Source of the DNA: Paracoccaceae bacterium | GTDB lineage: Bacteria; Pseudomonadota; Alphaproteobacteria; Rhodobacterales; Rhodobacteraceae | DNA: 64,000 nt | NCBI GenBank assembly: GCA_024742695.1 | Contig: JANSXY010000005.1 | Coordinates: 1-64,000, forward strand | Direction: 5' to 3' | Shown: positions 1 to 9,027 of the stretch, piece after piece | How positions within the stretch are numbered: the stretch's first letter is position 1 | Layout of the letters: each line of letters starts with the position of its first letter | Program-made: the position numbers and the translations under genes | Notes under the pieces: model-generated | Databases searched by the model: none | Seen by the model: only the letters and a program-made list of their open reading frames with translations | What the model was told of the DNA's origin: nothing

Positions 1-526
1 CGCGCGACGCGGCGGCCTCGGCCGCGGCGCGGTCGGCCGGCGCCTCTTCCTTGGCCGGCGCGGCGCGGGTCTCTTCCTTGCGGGCGGCGCGGCGGGCCTC
101 TTCCTCGGCCTTGCGGGCCTCTTCCTCGGCCTTCAGCTTCAGCGCTTCCTCGCGCTCACGCTCCTCGCGCTCCTTGGCCTCGATCTCGGCCCGGCGGCGT
201 TCGCGTTCTTCCTCGCGGGCCTTCTCGTCGGCGGCGCGCTGCGCCGCCTCGTCGGCCTCGCGGGCCTTCGCGGCCTGCAGCGCCTTCAGCCGGCGTTCCA
301 TCTCGGCATCGGAAATCCCGGCGGGCCGCTTCGAGGGGTCGCCGGTGGCCGGCGTGCCAGAGGGCTTGCCGGAGGCGGGCGCGCCGCCCGGTTTCGGAAC
401 GACGACGCGCTTGCGCTTGGTCTCCACCACGACGTTCTTGGTGCGCCCGTGGCTGAAGCTTTGCTTCACCTGTCCGGGACGCCCGCCGCCGAGGCCGAGA
501 GGTTTCTTGCCGTCCGTATCGCTCAT
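1..526 (-). CDS. infB: Translation initiation factor IF-2, N-terminal part (cut by window edge)
   Basis: IF-2 is the GTPase that brings initiator tRNA to the 30S ribosome in the cytoplasm. Only the first 175 residues are here; the GTPase core lies beyond base 1. The start MSDTDGKKPLGLGGGRPG, followed by a basic KRKRVVVPKPG stretch, is the usual alphaproteobacterial IF-2 N-terminus. It continues into a long charged Glu/Arg/Ala-rich coiled segment (about residues 75-170) typical of the poorly conserved IF-2 N domain. The ATG overlaps the ylxR stop by 4 bp (ATGA), so it is the last visible gene of the rimP-nusA-ylxR-infB operon. Identification is firm from the N-terminus and the gene order. Confidence 0.95.
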   Translation of the reverse strand, partial: MSDTDGKKPLGLGGGRPGQVKQSFSHGRTKNVVVETKRKRVVVPKPGGAPASGKPSGTPATGDPSKRPAGISDAEMERRLKALQAAKAREADEAAQRAADEKAREEERERRRAEIEAKEREEREREEALKLKAEEEARKAEEEARRAARKEETRAAPAKEEAPADRAAAEAAASR

Positions 527-1155
527 GTCGTCTTTCTGTCCTTCCCGGCGGTCATACCGCCGTCTGGCTTGCGCAATCCCGCAAGCTTTGCGGCCTCCTC
601 TACAACACGTGCAGAGAGTCCGCCAGCAGCAAGCGCGCCATGTATCACACGTTCACGGCCGAAGGCCACACCCAATTCCTGCGCGGTCAACACCGCGAAA
701 TAGCGGCCGCCCTCGGGCGTCCACAGCTTGTCCTTGCCCCGCTCCGACCCGTCCGAGGCCTGCAACAGCACCCGCGCCCGGCCCTGGGCGAGCCAATCCT
801 TCACCTTCTCGAACCCGGCCACCGCCTCGCCGGCCTTGCGCGCCAGCGCAACCAGCGCCACCAACCGCTGCACCAGCCCGTCCTCGACCATGGCGGCAAG
901 GTCGGGCGGCACCGTCACCGGGGCGCGGGCGGCGCGGGCGAAGGCGTTCTTCCGCACCGCCTGCGCGATCACCTCGCGGTCGGCGGTCAGCCACAGGCCC
1001 CGGCCGGGCAGCTTGCCGGTCAGATCGGGCACCACCGCCCCGTCGGGGGCGACGACGAACCGGATCAACCCGGCCTTCGGCGCGACCTCGCCGGTGACGA
1101 TGCAGCGCCGTTCCGGGCCCTCCGTCTCCGCCGCCTTGCGTCCGCCGCGTGTCAT
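523..1155 (-). CDS. YlxR-type RNA-binding protein with C-terminal L7Ae-like domain
   Basis: This is a predicted cytoplasmic RNA-binding protein of about 210 residues. The first half is a YlxR/DUF448 domain, recognised by ERRCIVTGE near the start and GKLPGRGLWL. The second half (about 90-180) resembles an L7Ae/L30e fold (LVALARKAGEAVAGFEKV). This fusion is usual in alphaproteobacteria between nusA and infB. An in-frame ATG lies upstream at 1176, but the ATG at 1155 is preceded by a GGGGAG ribosome-binding site and gives MTRGGRK, a typical start for the family. YlxR proteins have been linked to ribosome assembly and RNase P; the role here is inferred from the operon only. Confidence 0.9.
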   Translation of the reverse strand: MTRGGRKAAETEGPERRCIVTGEVAPKAGLIRFVVAPDGAVVPDLTGKLPGRGLWLTADREVIAQAVRKNAFARAARAPVTVPPDLAAMVEDGLVQRLVALVALARKAGEAVAGFEKVKDWLAQGRARVLLQASDGSERGKDKLWTPEGGRYFAVLTAQELGVAFGRERVIHGALAAGGLSARVVEEAAKLAGLRKPDGGMTAGKDRKTT

Positions 1156-1178
1156 CGCGCCGCTCCCCGGGACCATCG

Positions 1179-2861
1179 TCAGACCGCGTCCTCCTCCGCG
1201 TCCGCCTCGTCCCCGGGCTCCTGCGTCTCAAGCTCGGCCGGATCGACCCAGCCAAGCTGGATGCGCGCGGTCATCACCATGTGCTGCGCCTCTTCGAGGC
1301 TGACGTCGAAGGGTTCCAGCAACCCGTCGTCCTTCACGCGCTCGCCGTCCACCGTGGTCCAGCCGCCGGCAAGCTCCCAGTCGGCGCAGGTGGCGAAATC
1401 CTCCAGCGTCTTGACGCCATCCTTCGCCAGCGCCTCGACCATCTGCGGGGTCAGCCCCTCGAACTCGATCAGGCTCTCCTCGGCGCCCAGTTCGCGCGCC
1501 GATTCCAGCGCCTTGCGGGCCTGTTCCTCGATCACGTCGCGGGCGCGGGCCTGCAACTCTTCCGCGGTTCCTTCGTCGACGCCCTCGATGGACAGAAGCT
1601 CGTCGATATCGACATAGGCGACCTCTTCGAGATTGGTGAACCCCTCGGAGACCAGCAGTTGCGCGAAGAACTCGTCAAGGTCGAGCGTTTCCATGAACAG
1701 GTTGGTCCGCTCGGTGAACTCGGCCTGACGACGCTCGCTTTCCTGCGCTTCGGTCAGGATGTCGATATCCAGCCCGGTCAGCTGGCTGGCCAGCCGCACG
1801 TTCTGGCCGCGCCGGCCGATGGCGAGGCTGAGCTGCTCGTCGGGCACCACGACCTCGATCTTGCCGGCCTCCTCGTCGATGACGACCTTCGCCACCTCGG
1901 CCGGCTGCAGCGCGTTGACGAGGAACGTGGCCTGATCCTCGTTCCACGGGATGATGTCGATCTTCTCGCCCTGCAACTCGTTGACCACGGCCTGCACCCG
2001 GCTGCCGCGCATCCCCACGCAGGCCCCGACCGGGTCGATGGACCCGTCGTAGCTGATCACCGCGATCTTGGCGCGGCTGCCGGGGTCGCGGGCCACGGCC
2101 TTGATCTCGATGATGCCGTCGTAGATTTCCGGCACTTCCATCTTGAACAGCTCGGCCATGAACTGCGGATCGGTGCGCGACAGGAACACCTGCGGCCCGC
2201 GCGCCTCGCGCCGGACATCCTTGATGTAGCAGCGGATCCGGTCGTTCGGGCGGTAGCTTTCGCGGCCGATCTTCTCGTTGCGGCGCAGGATGCCTTCGCC
2301 GCGGCCGATATCGACGATGATGTTGCCGTATTCCTCGCGCTTGACCACGCCGTTGATGATCGTGCCCTTGCGATCCTTGAATTCCTCGTACTGGCGGTCA
2401 CGCTCGGCCTCGCGGACCTTCTGCAGGATCACCTGCTTGGCCGACTGCGCGGCGATCCGGCCCAGGTCGACCGGCGGCACCGCTTCGTGGAACTCGTCAC
2501 CGGCCTGCGGGGCGCCGGCCTCGGCCGGGTCGATGCGCTGGCCGTCGCGCAGCCAGAACTCGTCGCGCCCGCCCTTGGGCGGCACGAAATAGATCTTCGC
2601 CTGTTCGGGCGTGAACTGCGCCTGGTAGTTTTCCAGCTCTTCCTCGTCGACCACGGTGCGCACGCGGGTGAAGGCGGCGCGGCCGGTCTTGCGATCGATC
2701 GCCACGTGGATGTCCATCTCGGCGCCGTAGCGCGACTTCGCGGCCCGCGCGAGGCTTTCCTCCATCGCCTGGATCACCAGGTCAGGATCGATCATCTTCT
2801 CGCGCGCGACGGCCTCGGCCGTCTGCAACAGTTCGAGCTGGTTGGCAGAGGTAATCGCCAT
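1179..2861 (-). CDS. nusA: Transcription termination/antitermination protein NusA
   Basis: NusA binds RNA polymerase and nascent RNA, promoting pausing, intrinsic termination and rrn antitermination. At 560 residues it has the full alphaproteobacterial length. Visible in order are the NusA N domain (1 to about 130), an S1 domain (about 135-200, [20 protein letters not shown]), tandem KH domains (about 210-345, with [12 protein letters not shown] and [13 protein letters not shown]), and acidic helix-hairpin-helix repeats (about 370-530) ending in an acidic tail. It starts 3 bp after the rimP stop and is followed by ylxR. This placement and length make the assignment secure. Confidence 0.98.
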   Translation of the reverse strand: MAITSANQLELLQTAEAVAREKMIDPDLVIQAMEESLARAAKSRYGAEMDIHVAIDRKTGRAAFTRVRTVVDEEELENYQAQFTPEQAKIYFVPPKGGRDEFWLRDGQRIDPAEAGAPQAGDEFHEAVPPVDLGRIAAQSAKQVILQKVREAERDRQYEEFKDRKGTIINGVVKREEYGNIIVDIGRGEGILRRNEKIGRESYRPNDRIRCYIKDVRREARGPQVFLSRTDPQFMAELFKMEVPEIYDGIIEIKAVARDPGSRAKIAVISYDGSIDPVGACVGMRGSRVQAVVNELQGEKIDIIPWNEDQATFLVNALQPAEVAKVVIDEEAGKIEVVVPDEQLSLAIGRRGQNVRLASQLTGLDIDILTEAQESERRQAEFTERTNLFMETLDLDEFFAQLLVSEGFTNLEEVAYVDIDELLSIEGVDEGTAEELQARARDVIEEQARKALESARELGAEESLIEFEGLTPQMVEALAKDGVKTLEDFATCADWELAGGWTTVDGERVKDDGLLEPFDVSLEEAQHMVMTARIQLGWVDPAELETQEPGDEADAEEDAV

Positions 2862-2864
2862 TCT

Positions 2865-3485
2865 TCAGGTCTCCTCGGAAGGGGCCGCCCCGGCTTCGGG
2901 CGCGGTAACTGTATCCGTCTCGGTCTCGATCTCGTCGAAATCCGCCTCGTCGATCACGCCGGCATCCTTGCGCTGGCGCAGCATCTCGGTGATCAGCTCG
3001 TCGGTGAGCACCAGCTTGGCGTCCGAGAGCCAGTCGAATTCCAGGCCGATCGTCAGCGCCTCACCCTTCGGGCCTTCGATCTCGATCAGCACCTCGTCAC
3101 CCTCGGTGCCGCGCAGCAGGCCCTTGAAGCGCCGCCGCCCGTCGATCAGCTCGGTCGTTTCCAGCCGCGCCTCGAAACCCTCCCAGACATCGAAATCCTT
3201 CAGCCGGGTCAGCGGCCGATCGATGCCGGGTGACGAGACCTCGAGCGTATAGGCGTCCTCGATCGGATCCTCGACATCCAGCACGGCGGAGACCGCGGTG
3301 GAAATCCGCGCGCAATCGTCCACCACGATGCCGCCCTCGGGCCGGTCGGCCATGATCTGCAACACCTTGGTCTTGCCGCCCATCATCCGGATGCGCACAA
3401 GCTCGAAGCCCAGCCCCTCGATGGCGGGGGTGACGATCTCGGCCAGGCGCCGGTCGATGGCGGTTTTCGCGACAAGGTCTGTCAT
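2865..3485 (-). CDS. rimP: Ribosome maturation factor RimP
   Basis: RimP assists maturation of the 30S subunit. The 206-residue product has the RimP N-terminal domain with [12 protein letters not shown] and the typical [11 protein letters not shown] motif at the domain boundary, then the SH3-like C-terminal domain. It carries an acidic C-terminal extension of about 35 residues, which is common in Rhodobacteraceae. It is the first gene of rimP-nusA-ylxR-infB, preceded by a leader with a predicted promoter and an attenuator-like hairpin (described separately). Confidence 0.96.
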   Translation of the reverse strand: MTDLVAKTAIDRRLAEIVTPAIEGLGFELVRIRMMGGKTKVLQIMADRPEGGIVVDDCARISTAVSAVLDVEDPIEDAYTLEVSSPGIDRPLTRLKDFDVWEGFEARLETTELIDGRRRFKGLLRGTEGDEVLIEIEGPKGEALTIGLEFDWLSDAKLVLTDELITEMLRQRKDAGVIDEADFDEIETETDTVTAPEAGAAPSEET

Positions 3486-3501
3486 CGGGCGTCCAGAAAC
3501 G

Positions 3502-3525
3502 AAAAAACGGGCCGCGCGGCCCGTT
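3502..3525 (-). terminator. Intrinsic terminator / attenuator in the rimP leader
   Basis: Read on the minus strand, a perfect stem AACGGGCC-GCGC-GGCCCGTT is followed directly by a run of six T residues, the form of a Rho-independent terminator. It lies only about 17-40 bases upstream of the rimP ATG and downstream of a good predicted promoter (3579-3607). It could end transcripts from pip (which stops at 3616) and also attenuate rimP-operon transcripts. A second hairpin (GCTGCG/CGCAGC arms at 3541-3546 and 3558-3563) precedes it in the leader. Confidence 0.75.
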
Positions 3526-3578
3526 ACACTTGTCCGGTGGGCTGCGAGTTTGGACCCCGCAGCGCCGCTGTTGACGAG

Positions 3579-3607
3579 GATATAGGCGAAGGCGGGGCGG
3601 GATGCAA
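3579..3607 (-). promoter_or_regulatory. Predicted sigma-70 promoter of the rimP-nusA-ylxR-infB operon
   Basis: On the minus strand TTGCAT (3602-3607) is separated by exactly 17 bases from TATATC (3579-3584). Transcription would start near 3572, giving a leader of about 87 nt that contains both hairpins before the rimP ATG. The call rests on spacing and sequence alone. Confidence 0.6.
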
Positions 3608-3615
3608 GCGGAAGC

Positions 3616-4584
3616 TCAGCCCCTGAGCCCGTCCATCACCCGCACCAGTTCCGCGCTGATGCCCGGCTCGCTCAGCGCGTGGCCGGCGACAGGGATCATC
3701 TTCAGCTCCGCCCGCGGCCAGCGTTCGGCCAGCGTCCAGGCCGACAGGGGCGGGCAGATCATGTCGTAGCGGCCCTGCACGATCACCGCGGGGATGTCGG
3801 CGATCCGCGGCAGGTCGCGCAGGATCTGGCCGTCTTCCTCCAGGAACCCGCCGTGGGTGAAATAGTGGTTTTCCAGCCGGGCGAAGGCGCGGGCATAGTC
3901 GGCCGGGCTTTCGCCCACCGGCCCGTCATGCTCCACGCTCGCCAGCGCGTTTTCCCACTGCGCCCAGGCCCGGCCGAAGCGCGTTTCGGTCAACACGTCG
4001 CCGGAAAACAGCCGTTTGTGATAGGCCGCGATCAGGTCGCCCTGCTCGTCCGCGGGGATCAGGCCGGCGAAACCGCGCCACAGGTCGGGGAAGAACGCGC
4101 CCGCGCCGCCGCCGTAGAACCAGTCCAGCTCGCGCTGCATCATCAGGAACACGCCGCGCAGGATCAGCGCGCGCACCCGGTCGGGATGCGTCTCGGCATA
4201 GATCAGCGCCAGCGTCGCGCCCCAGCTGCCGCCGAAGACGATCCATCGGTCGATTCCCAGCATCGTGCGAATCCGCTCGATATCGGAAACGAGATGCCAG
4301 GTGGTGTTGTCGGTCACGCTGGCATGCGGGCGCGAGCGGCCGCAGCCGCGCTGGTCGAACAGGATGATCCGGTAGTGCCGCGGGTCGAAATACCGCCGCA
4401 TCGCGGGCGAACAGCCGCCGCCCGGCCCGCCGTGGAACACCACCACCGGCTCGCCGTCCGGGTGGCCGCATTGCTCGACGTAGATACGGTGGCCCTCGCC
4501 CATGTCGATCATCCGCCGATCGAAAGGTTCGATCTGCGGATAGAGAAAGGCGACTGCGCGCTTTTGGCCTGCGGTCCGGTCCAT
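3616..4584 (-). CDS. pip: Proline iminopeptidase (alpha/beta hydrolase, S33)
   Basis: This cytoplasmic aminopeptidase releases N-terminal proline from peptides. The 322-residue length fits the family. Hallmarks are the oxyanion-hole loop HGGPGGG (51-57), FDQRGCGRS (76-84), the nucleophile elbow GGSWG with Ser120, an Asp-containing GRYDMICP, and the catalytic His in AGHALSEPG near the C-terminus. The start at [10 protein letters not shown] is about 70 bp from the divergent ubiG, so the two may share a promoter region. Downstream lies the hairpin in the rimP leader, which may terminate it. Confidence 0.95.
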   Translation of the reverse strand: MDRTAGQKRAVAFLYPQIEPFDRRMIDMGEGHRIYVEQCGHPDGEPVVVFHGGPGGGCSPAMRRYFDPRHYRIILFDQRGCGRSRPHASVTDNTTWHLVSDIERIRTMLGIDRWIVFGGSWGATLALIYAETHPDRVRALILRGVFLMMQRELDWFYGGGAGAFFPDLWRGFAGLIPADEQGDLIAAYHKRLFSGDVLTETRFGRAWAQWENALASVEHDGPVGESPADYARAFARLENHYFTHGGFLEEDGQILRDLPRIADIPAVIVQGRYDMICPPLSAWTLAERWPRAELKMIPVAGHALSEPGISAELVRVMDGLRG

Positions 4585-4652
4585 GATCGCACTATATAAC
4601 GCAAATATCGGGGGCCGCCACGGGGGCCGCGCCCAGACGAACGGAGGCAGCC

Positions 4653-5396
4653 ATGCGGCCAGAGCACAGCACCGTAGACCCCGCCGAGATCGCGAAGTTC
4701 GAGGCGATGGCCGCCGAGTGGTGGGATCCGAACGGCAAGTTCAAACCGCTGCACATGCTCAACCCCGTTCGGCTCGACTACATCACCACCCAGATCGCGA
4801 CGGAATTCAACCGCACCCTGACCGCCGAACGCCCCTTCACGGGCCTGCGGATCCTCGACATCGGCTGCGGCGGCGGCCTGCTGTCGGAGCCGATGGCGCG
4901 GCTGGGCGCCATCGTCGTCGGGGCCGATGCGGCGGCGCGCAACATCCCCATCGCGCGGATCCATGCCGAGCAATCCGGCCTGACCGTCGACTATCGCCAC
5001 ACCACGGCCGAGGATCTGGCCGCGGCGGGCGAGGTGTTCGACGTGGTGCTGAACATGGAGGTGGTGGAACACGTGCCCGACCCGGCCGAGTTCCTGACCG
5101 CCTGTCGCCACCTGCTCCGGCCCGGCGGGCTGATGATCTGCTCGACCCTCAATCGCAATCCGAAAAGCTTCGCGATGGCGATCGTCGGGGCCGAATACGT
5201 GATGCGCTGGCTGCCGAAGGGCACCCATGAATGGTCGAAATTCATCACGCCGGACGAGCTTTACGCGCTTTTGGAGGGCGCGGGGCTGCGGCCGGTGGAC
5301 CGCAAGGGGATGGTGTTCAACCCGCTGACCTGGTCCTGGCGGCTGTCGGACCGCGACCTTTCGGTGAACTACGTCACCGCCAGCCTGCGGCCCTGA
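4653..5396 (+). CDS. ubiG: Ubiquinone biosynthesis O-methyltransferase UbiG
   Basis: UbiG performs both O-methylation steps of ubiquinone synthesis using S-adenosylmethionine. The 247-residue product has the SAM-binding motif [13 protein letters not shown] (about 69-81), the post-motif EVVEHVPDP and [20 protein letters not shown], all diagnostic of Ubi[18 protein letters not shown] near the N-terminus is also family-specific. A GGAGG ribosome-binding site precedes the ATG. It is divergent from pip and monocistronic as far as visible. Confidence 0.97.
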   Translation: MRPEHSTVDPAEIAKFEAMAAEWWDPNGKFKPLHMLNPVRLDYITTQIATEFNRTLTAERPFTGLRILDIGCGGGLLSEPMARLGAIVVGADAAARNIPIARIHAEQSGLTVDYRHTTAEDLAAAGEVFDVVLNMEVVEHVPDPAEFLTACRHLLRPGGLMICSTLNRNPKSFAMAIVGAEYVMRWLPKGTHEWSKFITPDELYALLEGAGLRPVDRKGMVFNPLTWSWRLSDRDLSVNYVTASLRP

Positions 5397-5491
5397 GGCC
5401 ACGCCGCGCGGGCAAAGCGCCGGGGGGCGATTCCCGCAGCGCGCCGGCCTTGGCATGATGCGCGCCGAAGCTCATTGTCACGAGATTGCAG

Positions 5492-5818
5492 ATGCCCGTC
5501 ACCGTTCTTGCCTTCGTCACGATCAACGAGGATCAGCCGCGCGCGCTGGCCGAGTATTTCAAGGTCACCGATCCGCTGCTGCGCGCCGCCGGGGCCCGGA
5601 TCGTGCAGCGCTTCGAGGTGGCCGAGGCGATCGTCGGCCCGCGCCCGGCGAAGACGGTGATCATCGTCGAATACCCCGACAGGGCGGCGGTGGACACGGT
5701 GTTCGAAAGCCCCGCCTACAAGGCAGTCATCCCGGTCCGCGACATCGCCTTCGCCGACTACCAGGTGACGGTGGTGGAGGCGCCTACCCCTCCTCCAACC
5801 GCTGCCGCAACTCCCTGA
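5492..5818 (+). CDS. DUF1330-like small protein
   Basis: A 108-residue cytoplasmic protein resembling the DUF1330 family (ferredoxin-like alpha+beta barrel), with a VEYPDRAAVDTVFESPAYKA segment typical of the family. The biochemical role is unknown. A TTG codon at 5486 extends the frame by two residues, but the ATG at 5492 (MPVTVLAF) is the natural start. Its 3' end overlaps the 3' end of the convergent marR gene by 35 bp. Confidence 0.75.
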   Translation: MPVTVLAFVTINEDQPRALAEYFKVTDPLLRAAGARIVQRFEVAEAIVGPRPAKTVIIVEYPDRAAVDTVFESPAYKAVIPVRDIAFADYQVTVVEAPTPPPTAAATP

Positions 5819-6221
5819 GCACCGGCAGCGCGGCGCGGATCCGGTCCGGGCCGATCTCGCGCACCGCGCCGGCGATCACCGGGACGATGGCGGCCATCGC
5901 GGCGTCGCGGGCTGCGCGGCCGGCCGGGCTGATCGACACGAACTTGCGCCGCGCGTCGTCCCAGTCGGGGCGGATATGCACGTGGCCGGCCCATTCCAGT
6001 TTCGACAGCGTGTTCGTCATCGCCCCGCGGGTGACGTGGAAGGTGGCGGCCAGTTGCGCGGGCGTGCGTTCCTCGCCCACGCGGGCGAGGTGGTTGAGCA
6101 CGGAAAAATGGCTGATCTCCATCCCCTTGGGCAACGCCCGGCCGATCCGGTTGCGGGCCAGCTGGTCGGCCATGAAGACCTCGGAAAACAGCGCGGTGGC
6201 GAGGGGATCGGGGTCTGTCAT
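5784..6221 (-). CDS. MarR-family transcriptional regulator
   Basis: A 145-residue winged-helix regulator. The recognition region TPAQLAATFHVTRGAMTNTL (about 64-83) is followed by a wing segment IRPDWDDARRKFVSIS. Its effector and targets are unknown. Its ATG overlaps the stop of the upstream nitrilase-type gene (ATGA), placing it as the last gene of the comF-grxC-nitrilase-marR run. It may control that run or the convergent DUF1330 gene, but no operator was identified. Confidence 0.88.
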   Translation of the reverse strand: MTDPDPLATALFSEVFMADQLARNRIGRALPKGMEISHFSVLNHLARVGEERTPAQLAATFHVTRGAMTNTLSKLEWAGHVHIRPDWDDARRKFVSISPAGRAARDAAMAAIVPVIAGAVREIGPDRIRAALPVLRELRQRLEEG

Positions 6222-7054
6222 CCCGCCGGCCCCTCGAACGCCCGGTCATGGGTCAGCGACGGCACGCGGTGGCGGGCGCGGGCGACCTGGGCGGCGTCGA
6301 TCTCCACCAGCGTGACGCCGGGTTCGGTGCCGGCGTCGGCCACCACCTCGCCCCAGGGCGCGACGGCGAGCGTGTGGCCGAAGGTGCGCCGCGGCGGGCC
6401 GGCGGATGCGGCGTGGAACCCGGTCTGCGCCGGGGCCAGCACCCAGCACCCCGTCTCGATCGCGCGGGCGCGCAGAAGAACGTGCCAATGCGCCGCCCCG
6501 GTGGTGTCGTTGAACGCCGCCGGCACCGTCAGCACCCCGGCCCCGGCCTGCGCCAGCCGCCGGTAGAGATGCGGGAACCGCAGGTCGTAGCACACCGTCA
6601 TCCCGATCCGGGCGAAGGGCGTATCGGCCAGCACCGCCCGCGTGCCGGGCCGGTAGCCCGCGCTTTCGCGGTACTGTTCCGTCTCCGACACGTTGACGTC
6701 GAACATGTGGATCTTGTCGTAGCGCGCGACAATGCCGCCATCCGGCCCGATCAGGAACGACCGGTTGGCGAACCGCCCGTCGGCGTCATGGGTGAGCAGC
6801 GCGAGCGACCCGATCAGCAGCCAGATGCCCGCGGCCGCCGCCTCGGCCCGAAGCGCGGCGAGGGTTTCGTCATCCGCCTCGTGGCGCAGCACCGCGCGCT
6901 GGTGCGCCCGGTCCGACGAGATGCAGTTCGTCACCTCAGGCGTCAGGACGAAGCCGGCGCCCGCCGCCACCGCCTGCCGCACCATCGCCACCGCCTGCCC
7001 GCGGTTCGCCGCCGGATCGTCGGTCGAGGTCATCTGGACGAGCCCGGCGCGCAT
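6218..7054 (-). CDS. Carbon-nitrogen hydrolase, Nit-type amidase
   Basis: A 278-residue nitrilase-superfamily amidase. The catalytic triad is visible: Glu in LTPEVTN, Lys in RYDKIHMFDV and Cys in MTVCYDLRFPHLYR. The sequence resembles Nit1/Nit2 enzymes (deaminated-glutathione amidase or omega-amidase). Immediate coupling to grxC fits a glutathione-repair role, which is inference. The frame is open further upstream, but the ATG at 7054 (MRAGLVQMTS) is the family start and lies 4 bp after the grxC stop. Confidence 0.9.
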   Translation of the reverse strand: MRAGLVQMTSTDDPAANRGQAVAMVRQAVAAGAGFVLTPEVTNCISSDRAHQRAVLRHEADDETLAALRAEAAAAGIWLLIGSLALLTHDADGRFANRSFLIGPDGGIVARYDKIHMFDVNVSETEQYRESAGYRPGTRAVLADTPFARIGMTVCYDLRFPHLYRRLAQAGAGVLTVPAAFNDTTGAAHWHVLLRARAIETGCWVLAPAQTGFHAASAGPPRRTFGHTLAVAPWGEVVADAGTEPGVTLVEIDAAQVARARHRVPSLTHDRAFEGPAG

Positions 7055-7058
7055 CGGC

Positions 7059-7316
7059 CTAGCCCTGCAACAGCGGGTCCAGCCCGCCGCGACGGTCAAG
7101 CGCGTAAAGCTCGTCGCAGCCGCCGACATGCGCCGCGCCCACGAAGATCTGCGGCACGGTGTAGCCGCCATGCGCGCGGGCCATCATCGCCTGCCGCTTC
7201 TCGGGGTCGCCCGACACGTCGATCTCGTCGAAGGCAACGCCCTTGGATTTCAGAAGCCGTTTCGCCGCGATGCAATAGGGGCACCACGGGGTCGTATAGA
7301 TTTCAACGCGTTGCAT
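7059..7316 (-). CDS. grxC: Glutaredoxin 3
   Basis: An 85-residue dithiol glutaredoxin that reduces disulfides with glutathione in the cytoplasm. The active site is CPYC (about 11-14) in TTPWCPYCIAAKRLL. The cis-Pro TVPQIFV and the GSH-binding GGCDELYALDR segments are present. The start MQRVEIYTT is preceded by GGGGAGAGC on the coding strand. It sits 44 bp after comF and is directly followed by the Nit-type amidase. Confidence 0.95.
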   Translation of the reverse strand: MQRVEIYTTPWCPYCIAAKRLLKSKGVAFDEIDVSGDPEKRQAMMARAHGGYTVPQIFVGAAHVGGCDELYALDRRGGLDPLLQG

Positions 7317-7360
7317 GCGCTCTCCCCGGTCATCACCCCGGTCCGGGCGACTATAGGGAT

Positions 7361-8089
7361 TTAGGCGTCCTTCGCAACGCGCGCCAGTGTCAGGATGGAT
7401 ACCGCCCGCGCCCCGGCGACATGGCAGGCCTCGGCCGAGGCCGCCAGCGTCGCGCCCGAGGTCATCACGTCGTCGACGATCAGGATGTGCCGGCCCGAGA
7501 TCAGCCCCTTGCGCGAGGGATGGGCGCGGATCGCGCCCTGCAGGTTGGCGAAGCGCGCGTCGCGGCTGCGGCCTTCCTGGCTGGGGGTGCGCCGGGTGCG
7601 GGCCAGCAGATCGGGGCACCAGCCCAGGCCCGCGCGCCGCGCCACCGCCGCACCCAGCAGCGCCGCCTGGTTGTAGCGCCGGCGCAGGAACCGCCAGCGA
7701 TCCAGCGGCACCGGCGCCAGCATCATCCCCGGCTCCAGGATCGGGGCCGCCGCCTCAGCCATCCAGGCCGCGAGCGAGGGCACCAGATCGTGCCGGTCGC
7801 CGTGTTTCAGCGCCAGCACCATGCGCCGCGCCGCACCCTTGTAGACCAACGCCGCGCGGCCCCGCGCCCAGGGCCGCGCGATGGTCAGGCAATCGTCGCA
7901 GTGCTCCGCCCGGCCCTCGTCGCGGCCGGGCAGCGGCGCGCCGCAACTGTCGCAGGCCAGCCCGGCGATGAACGGCGTTTCGGCCCAGCAGCCGGGGCAC
8001 AACCCGCCGCCCGGCGTGACCGCCGCGCCGCAGGCGAGGCAGCGCGCGGGATAGATCGCGGACAGGACCGCGGGCAGCAGGCCTTGCAT
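7361..8089 (-). CDS. ComF-family amidophosphoribosyltransferase-like protein
   Basis: A 242-residue ComF-type protein with an N-terminal zinc-ribbon region of CxxC pairs (CLACG, CPGC, CDSCG, CDDC, about residues 15-70) and a C-terminal phosphoribosyltransferase fold with PRPP-loop motif ILIVDDVMTSGAT. In naturally competent bacteria ComF helps DNA uptake; in Rhodobacterales its role is unclear. Other in-frame ATGs exist at 8122 and 8146. I chose 8089 (MQGLLPAVLSAIYPARC) because it resembles the family start and leaves room for a promoter before the divergent methyltransferase gene. Confidence 0.88.
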   Translation of the reverse strand: MQGLLPAVLSAIYPARCLACGAAVTPGGGLCPGCWAETPFIAGLACDSCGAPLPGRDEGRAEHCDDCLTIARPWARGRAALVYKGAARRMVLALKHGDRHDLVPSLAAWMAEAAAPILEPGMMLAPVPLDRWRFLRRRYNQAALLGAAVARRAGLGWCPDLLARTRRTPSQEGRSRDARFANLQGAIRAHPSRKGLISGRHILIVDDVMTSGATLAASAEACHVAGARAVSILTLARVAKDA

Positions 8090-8120
8090 CCGGGCCGCCG
8101 TGGCCCTTACCTGTCCCGGC

Positions 8121-8975
8121 ATGACCGGCCCTCCTCCTCGTCTCACCGACCGCGCGGCCCTGGTCCGCCAGCGCGCCCGCGCCCGGACCCGTCCGGGCGG
8201 AGTGGAGCGGCTGTTCCACGACCTTGCCGCTACGGAAATCGAGGAGAGGCTGGCGGCGGTTAACAGGGTCTTTACGTCGCCCGCCCTGGTTGCGCCGTTT
8301 CCCGACGCTTTCGCCGAATCGGCGAACTGGCAGCGGATTCTCGCCGATGACGCGGTGCTGGGGCTCGAACCCGGCGCGCATGACCTCGTCGTGCACGCGC
8401 TGGCGCTGCACTGGGCCGACGATCCGGTGGGCCAACTGGTTCAGTGCCGCCGGGCGCTGCAGCCGGACGGGCTTTTCCTTGGCATCTTCTTCGGCGGCCG
8501 CAGCCTTGCGGAACTGCGCGCCTGCCTGGCCGAGGCCGAGGCGGCGCTGACCGGCGGCCTGTCGCCGCGCGTCGCACCGATGGCGGAGGTGCGCGCCGCC
8601 GGCGACCTGTTGCAGCGCGCCGGCTTCGCGCTGCCGGTGGCCGATTCAGTGCTGCAGGATCTCAGCTATCCCGATGCCTTCGCGCTGATGGCCGACCTGC
8701 GGGCGATGGGCGAGACCAACGCGCTGGCCGCGCGCCATCGCCGCATCCCGCCCAGGGCGCTTTTCCCCGAAGCCGCGCGGCGCTACGCCGAGCGTTCCGG
8801 CACGCGGGACGGCCGGGTGCGGGCGACGGCAGAGATGATCGTGCTGACCGGCTGGGCGCCCGGTCCGGGCCAGCAACGGCCGCTGCGCCCCGGCTCCGCC
8901 ACGGCCCGGCTGGCCGAGGCGCTGGGCACCGCGGAAACCCCGCTTCCCGATGCCGCGACCCCGGGTCGCGATTGA
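8121..8975 (+). CDS. BioC/NDUFAF5-like methyltransferase-fold protein
   Basis: A 284-residue class I methyltransferase-fold protein related to BioC and to NDUFAF5 (a mitochondrial complex I assembly factor). Recognisable parts are the N-terminal FHDLAATEIEERL, the central DLVVHALALHWADDPVGQL and the RALQPDGLFLGIFFGG strand. The Gly-rich SAM-binding motif I (DxGxG) is not visible at the expected place (about residue 55-75), so SAM-dependent activity is doubtful. ATG 8121 is preferred over an upstream codon at 8100. It is divergent from comF and is followed 52 bp later by hemH. Confidence 0.75.
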   Translation: MTGPPPRLTDRAALVRQRARARTRPGGVERLFHDLAATEIEERLAAVNRVFTSPALVAPFPDAFAESANWQRILADDAVLGLEPGAHDLVVHALALHWADDPVGQLVQCRRALQPDGLFLGIFFGGRSLAELRACLAEAEAALTGGLSPRVAPMAEVRAAGDLLQRAGFALPVADSVLQDLSYPDAFALMADLRAMGETNALAARHRRIPPRALFPEAARRYAERSGTRDGRVRATAEMIVLTGWAPGPGQQRPLRPGSATARLAEALGTAETPLPDAATPGRD

Positions 8976-9027
8976 CCCTCGCGGATTTCCGGCTATCTCA
9001 GGCCCCGGCGACACAGGGGAGACGACG

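Noticed and set aside
51-1097. Long plus-strand reading frame of 348 codons over infB and ylxR
   Set aside because: It is a GC-rich shadow of the minus-strand genes, rich in Ser, Arg and Pro with no known motif, whereas the minus strand has clear IF-2 and YlxR sequence.
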